From positions 1,488,001-1,552,000 of the forward strand of contig BCIA01000003.1 in NCBI GenBank assembly GCA_001599815.1: a stretch of 64,000 nucleotides of DNA, in the 5' to 3' direction. The DNA comes from Furcasterigmium furcatum. Lineage: Eukaryota > Ascomycota > Sordariomycetes > Glomerellales > Plectosphaerellaceae. The stretch's first letter is position 1. Every line of letters begins with the position of its first letter. The notes beneath the pieces are model-generated. The model made no database searches. It saw nothing but the letters and a program-made list of their open reading frames with translations, and was not told the DNA's origin. This document shows positions 42,821-55,000 of the stretch, one piece after another. The position numbers were made by a program, and so were the translations under genes.

Positions 42821-45779
42821 TCATGACATAAACTTCCCGCCTTCTTGTTTAAACAGCCAGTCGCTGTTTGCGTCCACCATAAAGTTGGTGATGTTGAATT
42901 CGTTGCTGACTTGTCCGGGCCCAGGCCCTGGCCCTGGTGGCACAGGTCCTTGGCCAGGGTCGCCGTTGCTCCCATCCATACCGGGAGTCAATCCGGTCTG
43001 GCCACCGTTGTGCATCATGGGCTGCTGCATGCCTGCGATGTTCTCGCCGCCGAACGGAAGCCGTGGCACGTTGAAGAAATCAAAGACATCCAGATACTCA
43101 AGCTCATTAGGAGCAGGGGTTCTGGCAGGCGTGACGCTCGGCAGACGGCTATGGGTTGGCATACCGTTTGTTCGAGGCTGTCTCGAGATCAAGAAGTCGA
43201 GGTCAAAGGCCGTCCTGCGCATGTCGGACAAGATTTTGACCGAGCTGGGGGTGACGCCATCACCAGTCCGCTCGCTGTCGCGGTGCTCGTCGAGCACCCG
43301 CTGAAGCAGCTCGCAATACCGAGCTGCCACGCGCCAGTAGCGGCCCATCTCTCGAAGTGTGTCAACAAAAAACTGGATTTGCGGCGACAACTTGTGCTCA
43401 ACGGTCGATCCGTGCACTAGAAGCAGCCGAGCTGCCACCCATAACGTGAAGGCGAAGGGTGGTCCCAGTTTCGTCAACAGCCCGTTGTTGACCACAAAGT
43501 CGCCAAGGGCCGCAATGTTCTCCACGGCTCCGTGGCAACGCTGTGAGGCGCTGTAGGAAGGAGTGAAGATGGGCGATCGAGTGGTTGGGTAAGCAGCGGA
43601 CGAGTGCAGTCGAATGACAGCGGTGTGGTAGGTAGCGTGTAGCATAACCCAGCCGCAATTAAGGGTCTTGTTCCCTGGCTGGAAGAGCTTGGCCATGTTT
43701 CCGTACTCCCCGGGGAGGCCGAATTTCCAAGACGTCAGCATGTTGTCGAGCTCCTTGTATCGCATCTGCCATTGCTCGACATCGCTCAGCGCGCTGATGT
43801 CCACAGGCTGCTTCAAAAACTTGTGAACCTTGGACAGGATCGCCAAGATTTCGATGTAGTATGAGAAAGCGCCGAGGTTCTCGGGCTTATTTACATCATA
43901 CTCGGGATTGATCTCCTCGGGTTGGTCGTGCGTTCGAAACCAGCGAGTCTCTACCTTCTGGTTCTTGATCCAGAGGTCGTCTCTACAAGGCAGTGTCCTG
44001 TCAATCTCCTTGTCGTCAAGCGCAAATTCGAATGCAGTGGCAATGGTGGCGTAGCGGTCCAGGAGGTAGATCATCCAGAATAATCGCCGGCGGGACTCTT
44101 CTTCTATGAAGTCTCGTGGCTCTGGGAGAATCATCGCCCTCAAGGTGTAGATGGAGGTGAAGTGTGGCGAGAGTGAGAACGAGTTGCTCTCCACTGCTAA
44201 GCCGAGCTGGACAACAGAGCGCGTGATGAGTGCCATGATGTTCCAGCCTGGAGGTCCATTGCTGCTGCCGATGAGATCCAGAGCGAGGATGACGAGTGCT
44301 TGGAGAGACTTGACCGACGAATTTTCCATGCCATAAAGTAGAACTTTCTGCTTGGAAGTCGCGTGGTAGTGCTGCCTGCTGTCGTCTGTAAGCCTGGGAT
44401 CTGTGGAGTAGCGCATCGTGGTTGCCACAATGGCATGGAGAAGGATGCGATCCGTTTCCTCGACAGTGGTGGCGCCAAACAGAGAGTCCAGAGTAGTCTT
44501 TCGGTGCAGGATGGGGCACCAGGTATTAATATGTTTGAAGTAGAGGTCGACGAGAGCATAGAGCAGGTCGTACGGGGGAAGTTCCTGGTCGGGGCTGGAG
44601 GGGCTCTGCCCTTGAGATGACATCGGAACATCGGGTGAGAGTTGGTTCGGCTGGTTCGTGCCGTAGTATGCCTGGGCAGCGGAGCTCGGGGGTTGCTGCA
44701 TGTTGGATACGTGATTCGGAGCCGACATCGAGCCCATGGGCGTCTGCTGCTGGAAATCGTGTATGGAAGGTGTGGGAGGGTGCATAGCGAAGTCCATCGC
44801 CTGAGAAGAGGCAGGATATGTCGCGATGGGTTTCTGTAGAAAAAGGGCAGTCTCAGCTTGTGGCGTCCGGACAGGCTCCGAGGTTCGGTATACATTTTCT
44901 CTTGGGGTACCATGATCACTAGGCAGGCTCGGATTGCTTGTGCGAACGCTGGCAGCGGCATTGTGATGGGCAGCAGCGTGCTGCTGTTGGCCAGACGTCA
45001 AGGAGGACTGGAGGATCTCGGCATGGGCCCTGAGTATCTCTTCCAGCTTGTCAAGACGCTGCTCGAGCTCTCTGCCATAGCCGGCGCGCAGACCAGGCTT
45101 CTTCCTTTCCTTGTATTCGCAGATGGCCCCATTGCGCGTGCACCAGCCGCAGGATGGCTGACCCCTATCACATTTGACCTGAAGAGGTGGTGGTCAGCAG
45201 TGATCTTCAGACAAAGGCCGCGGCTGTGACTTGAACCGCGTTGCCAGCGGGCTCACCTTTCTCTGCTTGCAGAGCTCGCATCTTGGGACGCGGCTGTTAG
45301 CTTCGAGGCCCTTCTCGGACAGGACGCGCTCGGGCGAGGGCGAGGACGTCATGAGGGACGTCTCAGAGAGGGGACGGAGTAGGTGAAGAGAAGCGCATGG
45401 GGACTCGAGGGACGGATGGAAAGATGCGACGAAAGGACGAGCAGGACGGAGCAGGGCAGCGGGGTGTGAAAGAGGGGGAGGGGGCAGATGAACGAGGTAG
45501 CGGCCGAGAGGCGAGTGTGGGACAACGATGAGCAAGCAGTGGTGTAGGTAGAGTAGGCAGGAGAGAGAGAGCATGGGACGGATTACAGGACGAAAGGAAG
45601 ACGACGTACGAGACAGATATGGGTCTCTTGCGCTTTCCGAGGCGCACGGAATCCAGGTCGTCCAGGTCATTGCCATCCTCATCGGCGCTGAATGGGAGGC
45701 CATCATCCGAGTCTTGGTCGAGCTGGGCAAGCTGGGGTTTAGCGCCTGGAGGCGACGGATCGTGGCCGTTATGCATCAT
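42821..45779 (-). CDS. Zn2Cys6 transcription factor with Fungal_trans domain
   Basis: Model: complement of join(42821..45178, 45257..45293, 45610..45779), 854 residues; the zinc cluster is split over all three exons, including a 37-nt exon. Residues 1-50 are acidic (DSDDGLPFSADEDGNDLDDL) followed by the basic KRKRP. The cluster is CELCKQRKVKCD...CGWC...C, six cysteines at about 62, 65, 72, 79, 82 and 89, then a dimerisation helix RELEQRLDKLEEIL. A Gln/Pro/Ser-rich linker precedes the middle homology region (LVDLYFKHINTWCPILHRKT onward, about 260-560). The C-terminus has a Pro/Gly run (PVPPGPGPGPGQ). Target genes are unknown; the nearest metabolic genes on the upstream side are the rhamnose pair, 2.4 kb away. 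Start could be 45779 or 45776. Confidence 0.92.
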
Positions 45780-48203
45780 CCCCTCGAATAGGTTCAGCGG
45801 TCAAGGCCGCAGCCAGAGCGAGGGGGCCGTGAGACGAATCAGTGGCGCCGATGGGCGTTCGTTCGTTCGATCGTTTGCGCGACGCGAACCCGACGCAGCG
45901 TGGCCCGATGAGAAGATCCTGGGGATGGGGCGGGCGTGCGAGCTGTCTGGGTGACGGGAGTTCGGGGTAATGTTGAGCAGAGGGAGAAACGAGAACCGAG
46001 GGTGGGTAGAAATTGGGATCTCGGCCCCGGCCCAGCTCGTGCTCCCAAAAGCGGGGACGGGCCTTGTCTTTTTTTTCGCGTCGTCCCCGAGAGTAATTAC
46101 TTACTTGAACCCCAGAGTCCCGGCGGCGGGGAAACGAACCATCCAACAGAGCAACAGGGGGCTGAGCTGTGACCCTTGTCAGTTGTCACCTGTCGACGGC
46201 TCTGTGGCCAGTTGCTGATCTGGGGTAGAGCTTGGCTCAGGTCAGGGGCCGACAGCCACGTCCCGGGGCTCAGTTAAGCCGATCTTCGCTTGGTATGTAT
46301 TGGAGATATGGCGTGGCCTCAGCTATGCTCACGAGTATTCGTGCGCAGTATAGAGTGAGCATTGGTGGTGAAGCTCGTGATTGGGGACGGATTGACCTCC
46401 ATACCGGGTGGGTGACAGGAGCGAAAACGAGGGGCGTCAGATGGATTGTGTGGGGAAGAGCAGATTCGGGTGTGGTGGCTGCTGGCAAAAACGCGGAGAA
46501 GGAGCACTCCAGCACGTGGATTGGGGCACTTCCTGAAACTCCCGTCCCCTGGGTAGGTAGGTACATACAGCGCTGTAGAAGCCACCGCCGCCGCTGAAGA
46601 AGGAACCTGCCGCTTTCGAGTTGAGGCTACCACAATCACAGGATGATGATTCGGTGCGACCCTTCAAGGTCTTCCCCTGGAGCTGAAGAAACCCTGCCCA
46701 GCGGCCGGCCCTTCTTCACCACGCCTTGCAGATGAGACATACATACGAACCAAAGCACCACCGACTCGGAATGATCGGCATCTGAGGGATGCCTTGGCGC
46801 AGTCGCCATGCCTCCATCGCCATGTATGTTGCCAATAGACCATCGAGAGCGCAGGGACAAAAGTTCAAGCCACTCTCCAGGCACAGCGGCCTCGCCTGTG
46901 AGGGTGTCTTGGCCACATCAGGCGAACATGACGCTCGCTGTACCCTAGAACCTTGTCGTGAGTCTGATCTGCGGTTAAATACATTGCCCAAGGCTTTCGG
47001 AACTTCTGGGGCTGCATTCGCCAGATGTCACTTCGAGGTAAGATGAAAAGAACACATATACAGCTACTAGGAACATAGGTAGATTGTTTGGGTGTTCCAA
47101 CCATGTCTCTGTCACAAGTCACCCACGATGGACATGTGAGTGCTGTCATTAATAGAGAGAGAGGTCGGCCCGTGAAAGAGTTGGGGATCGTTGGAGCAAC
47201 AAAAATGGTGGAGACCGACCGGCTTGGGAGAACGGGGCTCTCACAACTTGAACTCGGTCCTCTCGGGGCAGCATCAACCCTAGCTTCGGTCGTCAATCAC
47301 CCAGCTTTCTTTCCAGCCCCATGCCGGCCACCGGAGGCGTCACCGCCGCGCTGACCTGACTGGCGCAGACCGGACGCATCATGAGGGATTCCATGTGTCC
47401 GAGGCAGCCGCAGCGGCGGCTTTCCTGGAGAAAAGCAGCGTTATCCTGCCTCTCGCGATCACGGGTGGAGGAACCTGGCATGGGTGTAAGGATGGGTCGT
47501 CTGGGGAAGAACCTAAATCGCTGGACGAGCTCCATGTCTTTCATTCAATGATTCTCCGACCAGTTTGCCTGCCAGCGGTCGATCAGGACCAAGGCCCGCT
47601 TTCCTATGGCCTTCGGCTTTCCCCCGAATCCGAGCTTCAACCCGACGGGACATCACAGCATACTTGGTACTTGCACAGAGAACCCATGTCATTTCGCAAG
47701 CCCGTGGGTTTTCTCGTCACGGGACTGATGCGATCCATGTCCTCGGCGGATAATAGACAGGATAGTCCGCCCAAGGTCGCAGTTGGGACGCTTGGAGGGG
47801 CATTTTGGGGGCGTGCATGGCGCGCCCACCCACCCTCGGTGCATCTTGGACCGACCCGGCGTCGCAGAAATCCGTAGATTTCACCAGCAACCGACTCAGG
47901 CTTGTCCAGCCGCCGGCCACCCCACCGCGTGCGGCGGAAACGCCGCCCGCTTCGGGTTGCCATCATATCGTCCATCTCGTGTCGATCCAGTCAGCTCTAT
48001 TATTTATTCGCTTCCGGCCTTTTTTCCCGTCTTTCCTCCTTGGTCATCCTCTCTTCATCGTGGATGCTCACCACTTACACCTGACCAGGCATCATCCATA
48101 GCACACCGTCATTCACCCCATTCTCTCCTGCTGCCTCACACACCGACAACTGACTACGCTCTGTCTGCTCTGTTCCCGCTGAAAGCAAGCGCACCCATCC
48201 ACA
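45780..48203. other. Divergent intergenic region, no gene seen
   Basis: 2.4 kb between the regulator and the dehydratase. 47980-48200 is C/T-rich, fitting the dehydratase leader. A T-rich run lies at 46068-46077. No TATA box is obvious, and no ORF with protein-like composition was found on either strand. Confidence 0.45.
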
Positions 48204-49924
48204 ATGGCGGCGTCTGCGAGATCCTTCCCGACCATCAAGGCCGTCCGCAGCTTCGTCATCGGCGGCGTTGGCTCGGGAGGCGACTACCACAATGTCAAGG
48301 GCGGTCACTGGTGAGCAGCAAGCCCTTTCCTTCGGATGAGCTGGGAGGGAGAATTGGGAGACAAAGTTACTGACAGCTGCGGGGTCAGGCTGATCGACTC
48401 GCCCATCTCTACCCCCTCGTCCATCTGGGAGCAGTACCGCACTTCGAGGACGAGCTGGGGCATCAACGTCCTCGGCTCGTTCCTCATCGAGATTGAGGCC
48501 ACCGATGGCACTGTTGGCATTGCTACCGGCTTCGGAGGTTCGTACTCCCTCCCTGATCCTGATTCTTTGCTCCCACACCTGGGCTGGAGGCGCCCCTTGG
48601 TGTTCTGCGCAAGCAAGCCCAGAACCCGGTGCGGGGTCGGCCGCGCGAACACCATCCATCCTCACGGCGGGCAGAGCGCTCTGAAAAGTCCCCCGGTTTA
48701 GCCTTGATGTCTGACTTTGTGGCTTGGAACAGGTCCTCCCGCCTGCTGGCTCGTCCACTCGCACTTCGAGCGCTTCCTCATCGGCGCTGATCCCCGCGAC
48801 ACCAACCAGCTCTTTGAGCAGATGTACCGATCCTCCATGTTCTACGGCCGCAAGGGACTCCCGCTTGCCATCATCTCCGTCATCGACCTCGCCCTGTGGG
48901 ATCTGCTCGGCAAGCTGAGGAACGAGCCCGTCTACAAGCTGATTGGCGGTGCCACCAAGGAGCGCCTCAACTTCTACTGCACCGGTCCCGAGCCCACCGC
49001 GGCCAAGGCCATGGGCTTCTGGGGCGCCAAGGTTGCTCTGCCGTACGCCCCCATCGAGGGCCACGTCGGCCTCAAGAAGAACGTCGAGTACCTGCGCAAG
49101 CACCGCGAGGCCGTCGGCCCCGACTTCCCCCTCATGGTCGACTGCTACATGAGCCTGAACGTCTCCTACATCATCGAGCTCGCCGAGGCGTGCAAGTCCC
49201 TCAACATTAACTGGTGGGAGGAGACTCTGTCGCCCGATGACACCGAGGGCTATGCCCAGATCAAGAGGGCGCACCCCACAATCAAGTTCACCACCGGTGA
49301 GCACGAGTACTCCCGCTACGGCTTCCGCAAGCTGGTCGAGGGCCGCAACCTCGACATCATCCAGCCCGACGTCATGTGGCTCGGCGGCCTGACCGAGCTG
49401 CTCAAGGTGTCCGCCATGGCTGCCGCCTACGACATCCCCGTCGTCCCCCACGCCAGCGGCCCTTACAGCTATCACTTCGTCATCTCGCAGCCCAACACCC
49501 CCTTCCAGGAGTACCTGGCAAACTCCCCCGACGGCAAGAGCGTGCTCCCCGTATTCGGCGACCTCTTCCTTGACGAGCCCATCCCCACCAAGGGCTTCCT
49601 GACCACCGCCGACCTGGACAAGCCCGGCTTCGGTCTGACCCTCAACCCCGCCGTGCGGGCCAAGCTCATCCCTGGCCACCAGCTGCTGACCCTCCCGGCA
49701 CCGGTAAGAATCATCCCGCCTCGGCCCAAGGAGTGAACTTATTGACTAATGTCCATTTACAGGCGGCGCCTCTCAAGACGGTCGAGGAGACCCAGGCCAA
49801 CGGCACCAACGGCACCCACGAGACCAACGACACCAACGGTGTCGTCCACGACCTGGCAGCCAAGGTCCAGGAGCTCACCACCGGCTCCGCCGAGGCCCCC
49901 GCCGCCACCACCACCTCGAGCTAA
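48204..49924 (+). CDS. LRA3: L-rhamnonate dehydratase (enolase superfamily)
   Basis: Removes water from L-rhamnonate to give 2-keto-3-deoxy-L-rhamnonate in the non-phosphorylating L-rhamnose pathway. Model: join(48204..48310, 48389..48537, 48733..49703, 49763..49924), 462 residues. The sequence is very close to the RhmD/LRA3 group: GGDYHNVKGGHWLIDSPIS, RTSWGINVLGSF, FYCTGPEPTAAKAMGFWG. Metal ligands fall in MVDCYMSLN, NWWEETLS and TTGEHEYSRYG; the catalytic His is in VVPHASGPYSYHF. The last exon adds a 54-residue tail rich in Thr, Asn, Gly and Ala (NGTNGTHETNDTNG). If the last intron were kept, the protein would end 11 codons later (VRIIPPRPKE). L-rhamnose dehydrogenase follows 1.3 kb downstream. 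Confidence 0.93.
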
Positions 49925-51248
49925 ACCCCAACCCTGACTAAATGTCTTACTCTGTACAGTGTCGCAGGCGGGTATTGTGTTTTAACGTGTGGACGACGAC
50001 GACAATAAAGATGAGGAGCACTGGGAACACTGGGAACACCATGAGATATCCGCCACGGGTCGAAGGCGAAGTTCTCTTCCATTAGCAGCACAGTACAATA
50101 CGGCGCTTCCTGACGGATACATTAGATATAGCATATTTTCGTTACACTCGAACAATTCAAAAAAACAAATGAAATGTGCATCAGATGCATGTGTCTGTTA
50201 GTGAGAGGCCGACACTTAAGCCGGCCATGAACAAGGTGCACGCCGCCACCCCCGTAGATGCGAAATGGCCTCTCTTCCCGAGGTGCCAGCCGACTCACAG
50301 ACTTTGAGGTCTTCTCAATTGGTAATCGCAGCAAGAGACCCATGATCGATCGCCCCCTTGCCCGAGACGGACAAACATCCCTCCACCACTGCGCTTGCGC
50401 CGCCCAGCTGCACGCGGCCACATCACAGGCCCGGGAGGCATGCAGCACAAACCGTACGACGTACAAAGTCACATGGCAGCCCCCCGAGACGAAAGGTATT
50501 AATTTCCCATCAGATTGGTCCCATGTTGCGCAGGACGGTGTGCCCCCTGCCCCGGCCCAGCGCTGACGACCACCTCGGTCGTCGCTGTAATGATGCCCGA
50601 AGCGCGGGGTGACGCGGGGCAGGACCCCGATGTTTTCGGTGGGGTCTCGGCATCGGAGATGCACCGGGCGCCCCAAATCGAGTCGTGTTCTTTGCGAAAT
50701 TTTGACGCACGCAGTCCCGAGGGCGCCTGGCTCTCGGGAGGTTCGGACCTCGTCTGCTTTTCTCGGAAGGCCTATGCAGAGGCAGAGGGCTTCAGCGAAG
50801 GGGAGAGACGTGGTCGGGGGAAGATGTGGCTATTACCCAGTCGCTTGGCGGCGGCTTGTCTATGACTGGGCGCTGGGTCTGAATTGGAGACGCTGGGGAA
50901 CGAGACCATGGGAAAATGGGGCTGGGAGGGGACATTCTCTTCAAGTAGCTGGTTGTTCGGGTCGAGAACACGCGGTGCCTCCTACAAATAGTTCACACGA
51001 GCCGCGCCTCCACCTCACGATACTGACTGTCTCTCACATTGCCTCATCCACCAGCAATTTGTTCGAGCATAGCAGACATTGCATCATCGAGATCCCCCTG
51101 TACTTGTGTCATCCTATGCTTAGTCTCAGAAACAACCCCGCATCATCAGAGTCGTCCCGAATACAAGAAAACAGACCGAGCTTCCTTTTCAGTCAACCGA
51201 AACACGAATAGATCTTGTCAAGGCCAATATCTGGCTACTATCATAATC
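49925..51248. promoter_or_regulatory. Intergenic region between LRA3 and LRA1
   Basis: 1.3 kb. Two GCGGGG boxes at 50604-50609 and 50614-50619 fit the carbon-repressor CreA/Mig1 consensus SYGGRG and lie 630-645 bp before the LRA1 start. A C/T- and A-rich leader precedes the ATG. Confidence 0.4.
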
Positions 51249-52043
51249 ATGGCCCCCACCAACCTTCTCGCCGGTAAGACCGCCATCATCACCGGCGGCA
51301 GCACGGGCATCGGCCGTGCCATCGCCCTCGAGTACCTGAAGCAGGGTGCCAACGTCGTCATCAACCATCTGGGCCTGGAGAAAGACCAGCCGCATCTCGA
51401 CTCCCTCATCTCCGAGGCCGCCGGCCGGCCAGGCAAGCTCACACACCAGGCCGGCGACATCCGCGAGCCCGCCACCTCCGCGGCCCTCGTCGATCTCGCC
51501 GTCCAGCACTCGGGCAATGGCCGCCTCGACATCTGCGTCTCCAACGCCGGCATCTGCACCTTCGCCGAATTCCTCGACCTCACCCCCGACCTCTTCACCA
51601 AGACCGTCCGCACCAACCTCGACGGCGCCTTCTACGTCGTCCAGGCCGCCGCGCGCCAGATGGCCGCCCAGAGCCCTCCCGGCGGCAGCATCATCGGCGT
51701 CAGCTCCATCTCCGCCCTCGTTGGTGGCGGCCTCCAGACTCACTACACCCCGACCAAGGCCGGCGTGCTCTCCCTCATGCAGAGCACAGCCGTCGCCCTC
51801 GGAAAGCACAACATCCGCTGCAACGCCCTGCTGCCCGGCACCATCAAGACGCAGCTCAACGAGGAGGATCTCAACAACGACGACAAGCGGACGTACATGG
51901 AGGGTCGCATCCCTCTCGGCCGCACCGGCGTCCCCCACGACCTGGCCGGTCCCGCTGTCTTCCTCGCCTGCGAGGAGCTCAGCGGTTATGTGACCGGTGC
52001 CCAGCTGCTGGTCGACGGTGGTCTCTTCGTCAACCTGCAATGA
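51249..52043 (+). CDS. LRA1: L-rhamnose 1-dehydrogenase (short-chain dehydrogenase)
   Basis: Classical SDR, intronless, 264 residues; predicted to oxidise L-rhamnose to the lactone with NAD(P)+, the first step of the pathway that LRA3 continues. Start at 51249 (MAPTNLLAGKTAIITGG). The cofactor fold shows TGGSTGIG; NAG is in SNAGICTF; catalytic residues are S152/S153 (GVSSIS) and Y166-x3-K170 (YTPTK). The end FLACEELSGYVTGAQLLVDG is typical SDR. Assignment to L-rhamnose rather than another sugar follows from resemblance to the yeast LRA1/RHA1 type and, above all, from the neighbouring dehydratase. An in-frame upstream extension to 51039 lacks SDR features and was not used. Confidence 0.85.
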   Translation: MAPTNLLAGKTAIITGGSTGIGRAIALEYLKQGANVVINHLGLEKDQPHLDSLISEAAGRPGKLTHQAGDIREPATSAALVDLAVQHSGNGRLDICVSNAGICTFAEFLDLTPDLFTKTVRTNLDGAFYVVQAAARQMAAQSPPGGSIIGVSSISALVGGGLQTHYTPTKAGVLSLMQSTAVALGKHNIRCNALLPGTIKTQLNEEDLNNDDKRTYMEGRIPLGRTGVPHDLAGPAVFLACEELSGYVTGAQLLVDGGLFVNLQ

Positions 52044-55000
52044 TCGGAATCTGTTGAGGGAGCATTGGCAGATCGGTTGACTGTTGTTATGGGTGTCCGA
52101 GGTCTGATATGACTATGGACGGGGTTCTGCCGGAAGTATTACGTGCGAGCCTGCATGGCGGCCTGGGTTGCCGATACCCGTGCCGAGACGGCTGTGGCCT
52201 GGAGGCCCTGGGTTTCCTATTTCGACAATCCGGTTTGATCTTCGGCACCGAAGCTGCGGGGGAGGGGCGTTGTCTGTCTTTGACAAGTCCGGGGAAAGAC
52301 GCCCAATCTCACGAGTCGTGTTGGTAGCCGCTGGAAGCCGGAAAGGGGGTGACATGTCGGTGCATCCCACCACGACACTAAAGGAGGGGAAGAACTGGGG
52401 AACCGCGTGCTCAGACGACAGCTGCATGGATGTGGAAGAAGAAACTGGGGACGAGAAAAAGAGGGGGTCTTGCGGAGAAGAGGTCACGATGGAGGCTTGG
52501 TGGACGATGTCTTGCATGCCCAAACGTGCGTCCAGGTGCTGTGGGCTGTGGATTCATGGGGAACGCCAGCGATCGTGGGCTTCCGCAAAGTTGGTGGAGG
52601 AAAAGTGGCCATGGATCGAACTGTCGGGTCGTGCTGAAGTCAAGTTGACCTCACGATGAATAGCAAGCAGCCCGGTATTTGCCCAGGAGACTCTCTGTCA
52701 CCTCGCCACGTCCCTTACTTACCTTGCTCAAAGTCGTCCTTGACTCTGACACCGCCTTCTTATCAGCGATCCCACTCTCATCCAACCGACTGAAGAGATA
52801 CGTGTTGATCAAATCGACTGATGCCATATCAGAACCCACATGAGTGCATTGACGGTTCTTCGTTTCACCATGAATTCCCTCATTCATCCCCGGACTGTCC
52901 AATACACATGCGCTCCGGGACTCGTATTGGGGATGTAACCTGTACATCTCGCATGGTCGTCGCCCAAGAAACTTGTAGATGTACAAGCAGACACGGTCCC
53001 GCCGGGTGGATAGTATTGTGGTCCTGGTGCTGGGATGAGAGTCGGACAGTACTAGTACGAAGTACTTCCTCTTCAATGCTCTCAATCATCGAGCCTCTCA
53101 GGTCAAGGAGGGCTGATTTGCGGTGTGGAACGCGCTGGTGGCTGAGCCCAATCTACTCGACGCTTGCCGCGGGAAGTCAGAATGACGGACGTTTCACCCG
53201 ATTCCTTGATCCCGTCCCTGGTGGTGAAGGCCAAAACGGGAGGAAAGAGGGACGCCGCATCCTCGGCGCAGGGTTCCGATGCTGGTGGTGCAGTGGCACG
53301 AAAATATTGAGAATGTTTCTCCTGAGCGCTGCGAGGCAACCAATATCAGCGGCAGGGATTGCTGCAGCGAGGGTGTGTATGCAGAAGCTGGCCAGCTGTT
53401 GGCAAGACTCTTGGTGGCCTGAGAAGGTCTCTCCCGGTGGATAGATCATCAACTCAACCCAGCCGCCCACCATCACACCCGAGATTGGCAACAGGCAGAC
53501 TGAGGTTTCCAAATGGACACCATGTCGATAACGGAGGCGGCCGATGATGGTCTTGACCGCCTAGGCTATCTCAAGGACAGAAGTCCCGAACCCTCACCGT
53601 GAACGACGCAGCAGGCAGGCTCACTAGCAAGAGCGAAACGTCGGTCTGGCGTGCCTTCTCAGCATGCCAATAGGTCAGGGAGCGGACTTTTCGTGGGCCG
53701 CAAGATTGCTTCTGGAAGGTGAGAGGCAATGGAAGGCAGATTGGCAGAGCATGACTCGAGGACCTCGGTGCGCCGGGACAGATACGCATCTCTCGTATCA
53801 CCATGAGAGACCAGTGTCGAAACGGGAGCAGGCACGGCGCTCGGAGGTGTCAGAAAGTACCGCAATAGCTGCAGGAGGTAGCGGGCCTGAGATGGAGGGT
53901 GAGGATCTACCTGGTGCGTGATATTCGTGCAAAACCATGGCGGCTAGAGCGGAGATGAGACAACGGCGGTGGGTAACCCGAGGTATTCCGGAGCCGGCCT
54001 GAGCCGGCCCCGGACCGGCGAATCAGGGCGAGTTTTCCACCGGGGACGGCGCTGGGCTGCCTCTGAGGACCGCTTGAAGTCCTTCGGCGTCTCATAACAT
54101 CGGTCGGTGAGAGGATGGCGTCCCTGAGTCGATGCGGGGGGGATGCATGGGCATGAGCCAGTGACGGCGACGCATTGTTGTCCAGGAAGAGGCCTTGACC
54201 CGCGCCGGGCAGACGGGGAGGCGGTCGAACGGGTTAACCGTCGGTCCAGTTCGTGCAGGAGTTTTGGGCTTGGCGAAGTCGAAGGCAAGGCTCCCGTTCG
54301 CTGCCTGAATGTCTCCTGCTTCAGGGTCCCCAGCGGCCGCCTGAAGGATTGCCCTGGTTGGCCATAAACGTCGCGCTACGGAAAGGGGTACAAGGCTGCG
54401 CAAGGCATTGGGGTGTGCGAAGTCGAGAACGAGCAGCACCAAGCCGCCTTTCCGTGACTGGCATCCTCGGACTGACGTCAGAGTGGATGAGGCTGACCCG
54501 CAGGTGGATCCCGTCGGATGCACCACGGTGGAGCAAACAACGAGCGAGCAGGTACCCGGTCACCCGGCCGCCCGGCCGCGAGCTCAGGATGATATCTCGC
54601 TCTGACATCCATTGCAAATCCATCATCTTGGGCGTCCGCAACAACGACGTCAGCGAACATCCACAGCCGGCCGGAATGTCTCATCGGGTCTCTGCTCGAA
54701 GGGCAAGTCATCCCAGCAATACTGGCTGCTAGCAGGGGCCTTAGCTCGAGGTCGATAAGGGTCGCCTTGGCGGAGGTGACTGCAGTGCTAGGCGCCAGTC
54801 ATCGCGCGTCCAGGTTGCCAGGTTGACAGTGACCTAACGTGCTGCATGATAGGGCGCTGTTGTTGGAGTTATCCCCGTTGTTCGTTGTCGGGCGCGTCCT
54901 AAAACATCGCAGTTGAGAACACCTTGTTGCTTCTTCTGATCGAGGACTAGTAAGATGCAGAGAGCCGGGTTACCATGCCGGTGGGCTCTTGATGAACGAA

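Noticed and set aside
48075..49679. 534-codon minus-strand frame
   Set aside because: Complement of the rhamnonate dehydratase exons and introns; composition is that of an antisense shadow.
51189..52040. 283-codon minus-strand frame
   Set aside because: Antisense to the L-rhamnose dehydrogenase.
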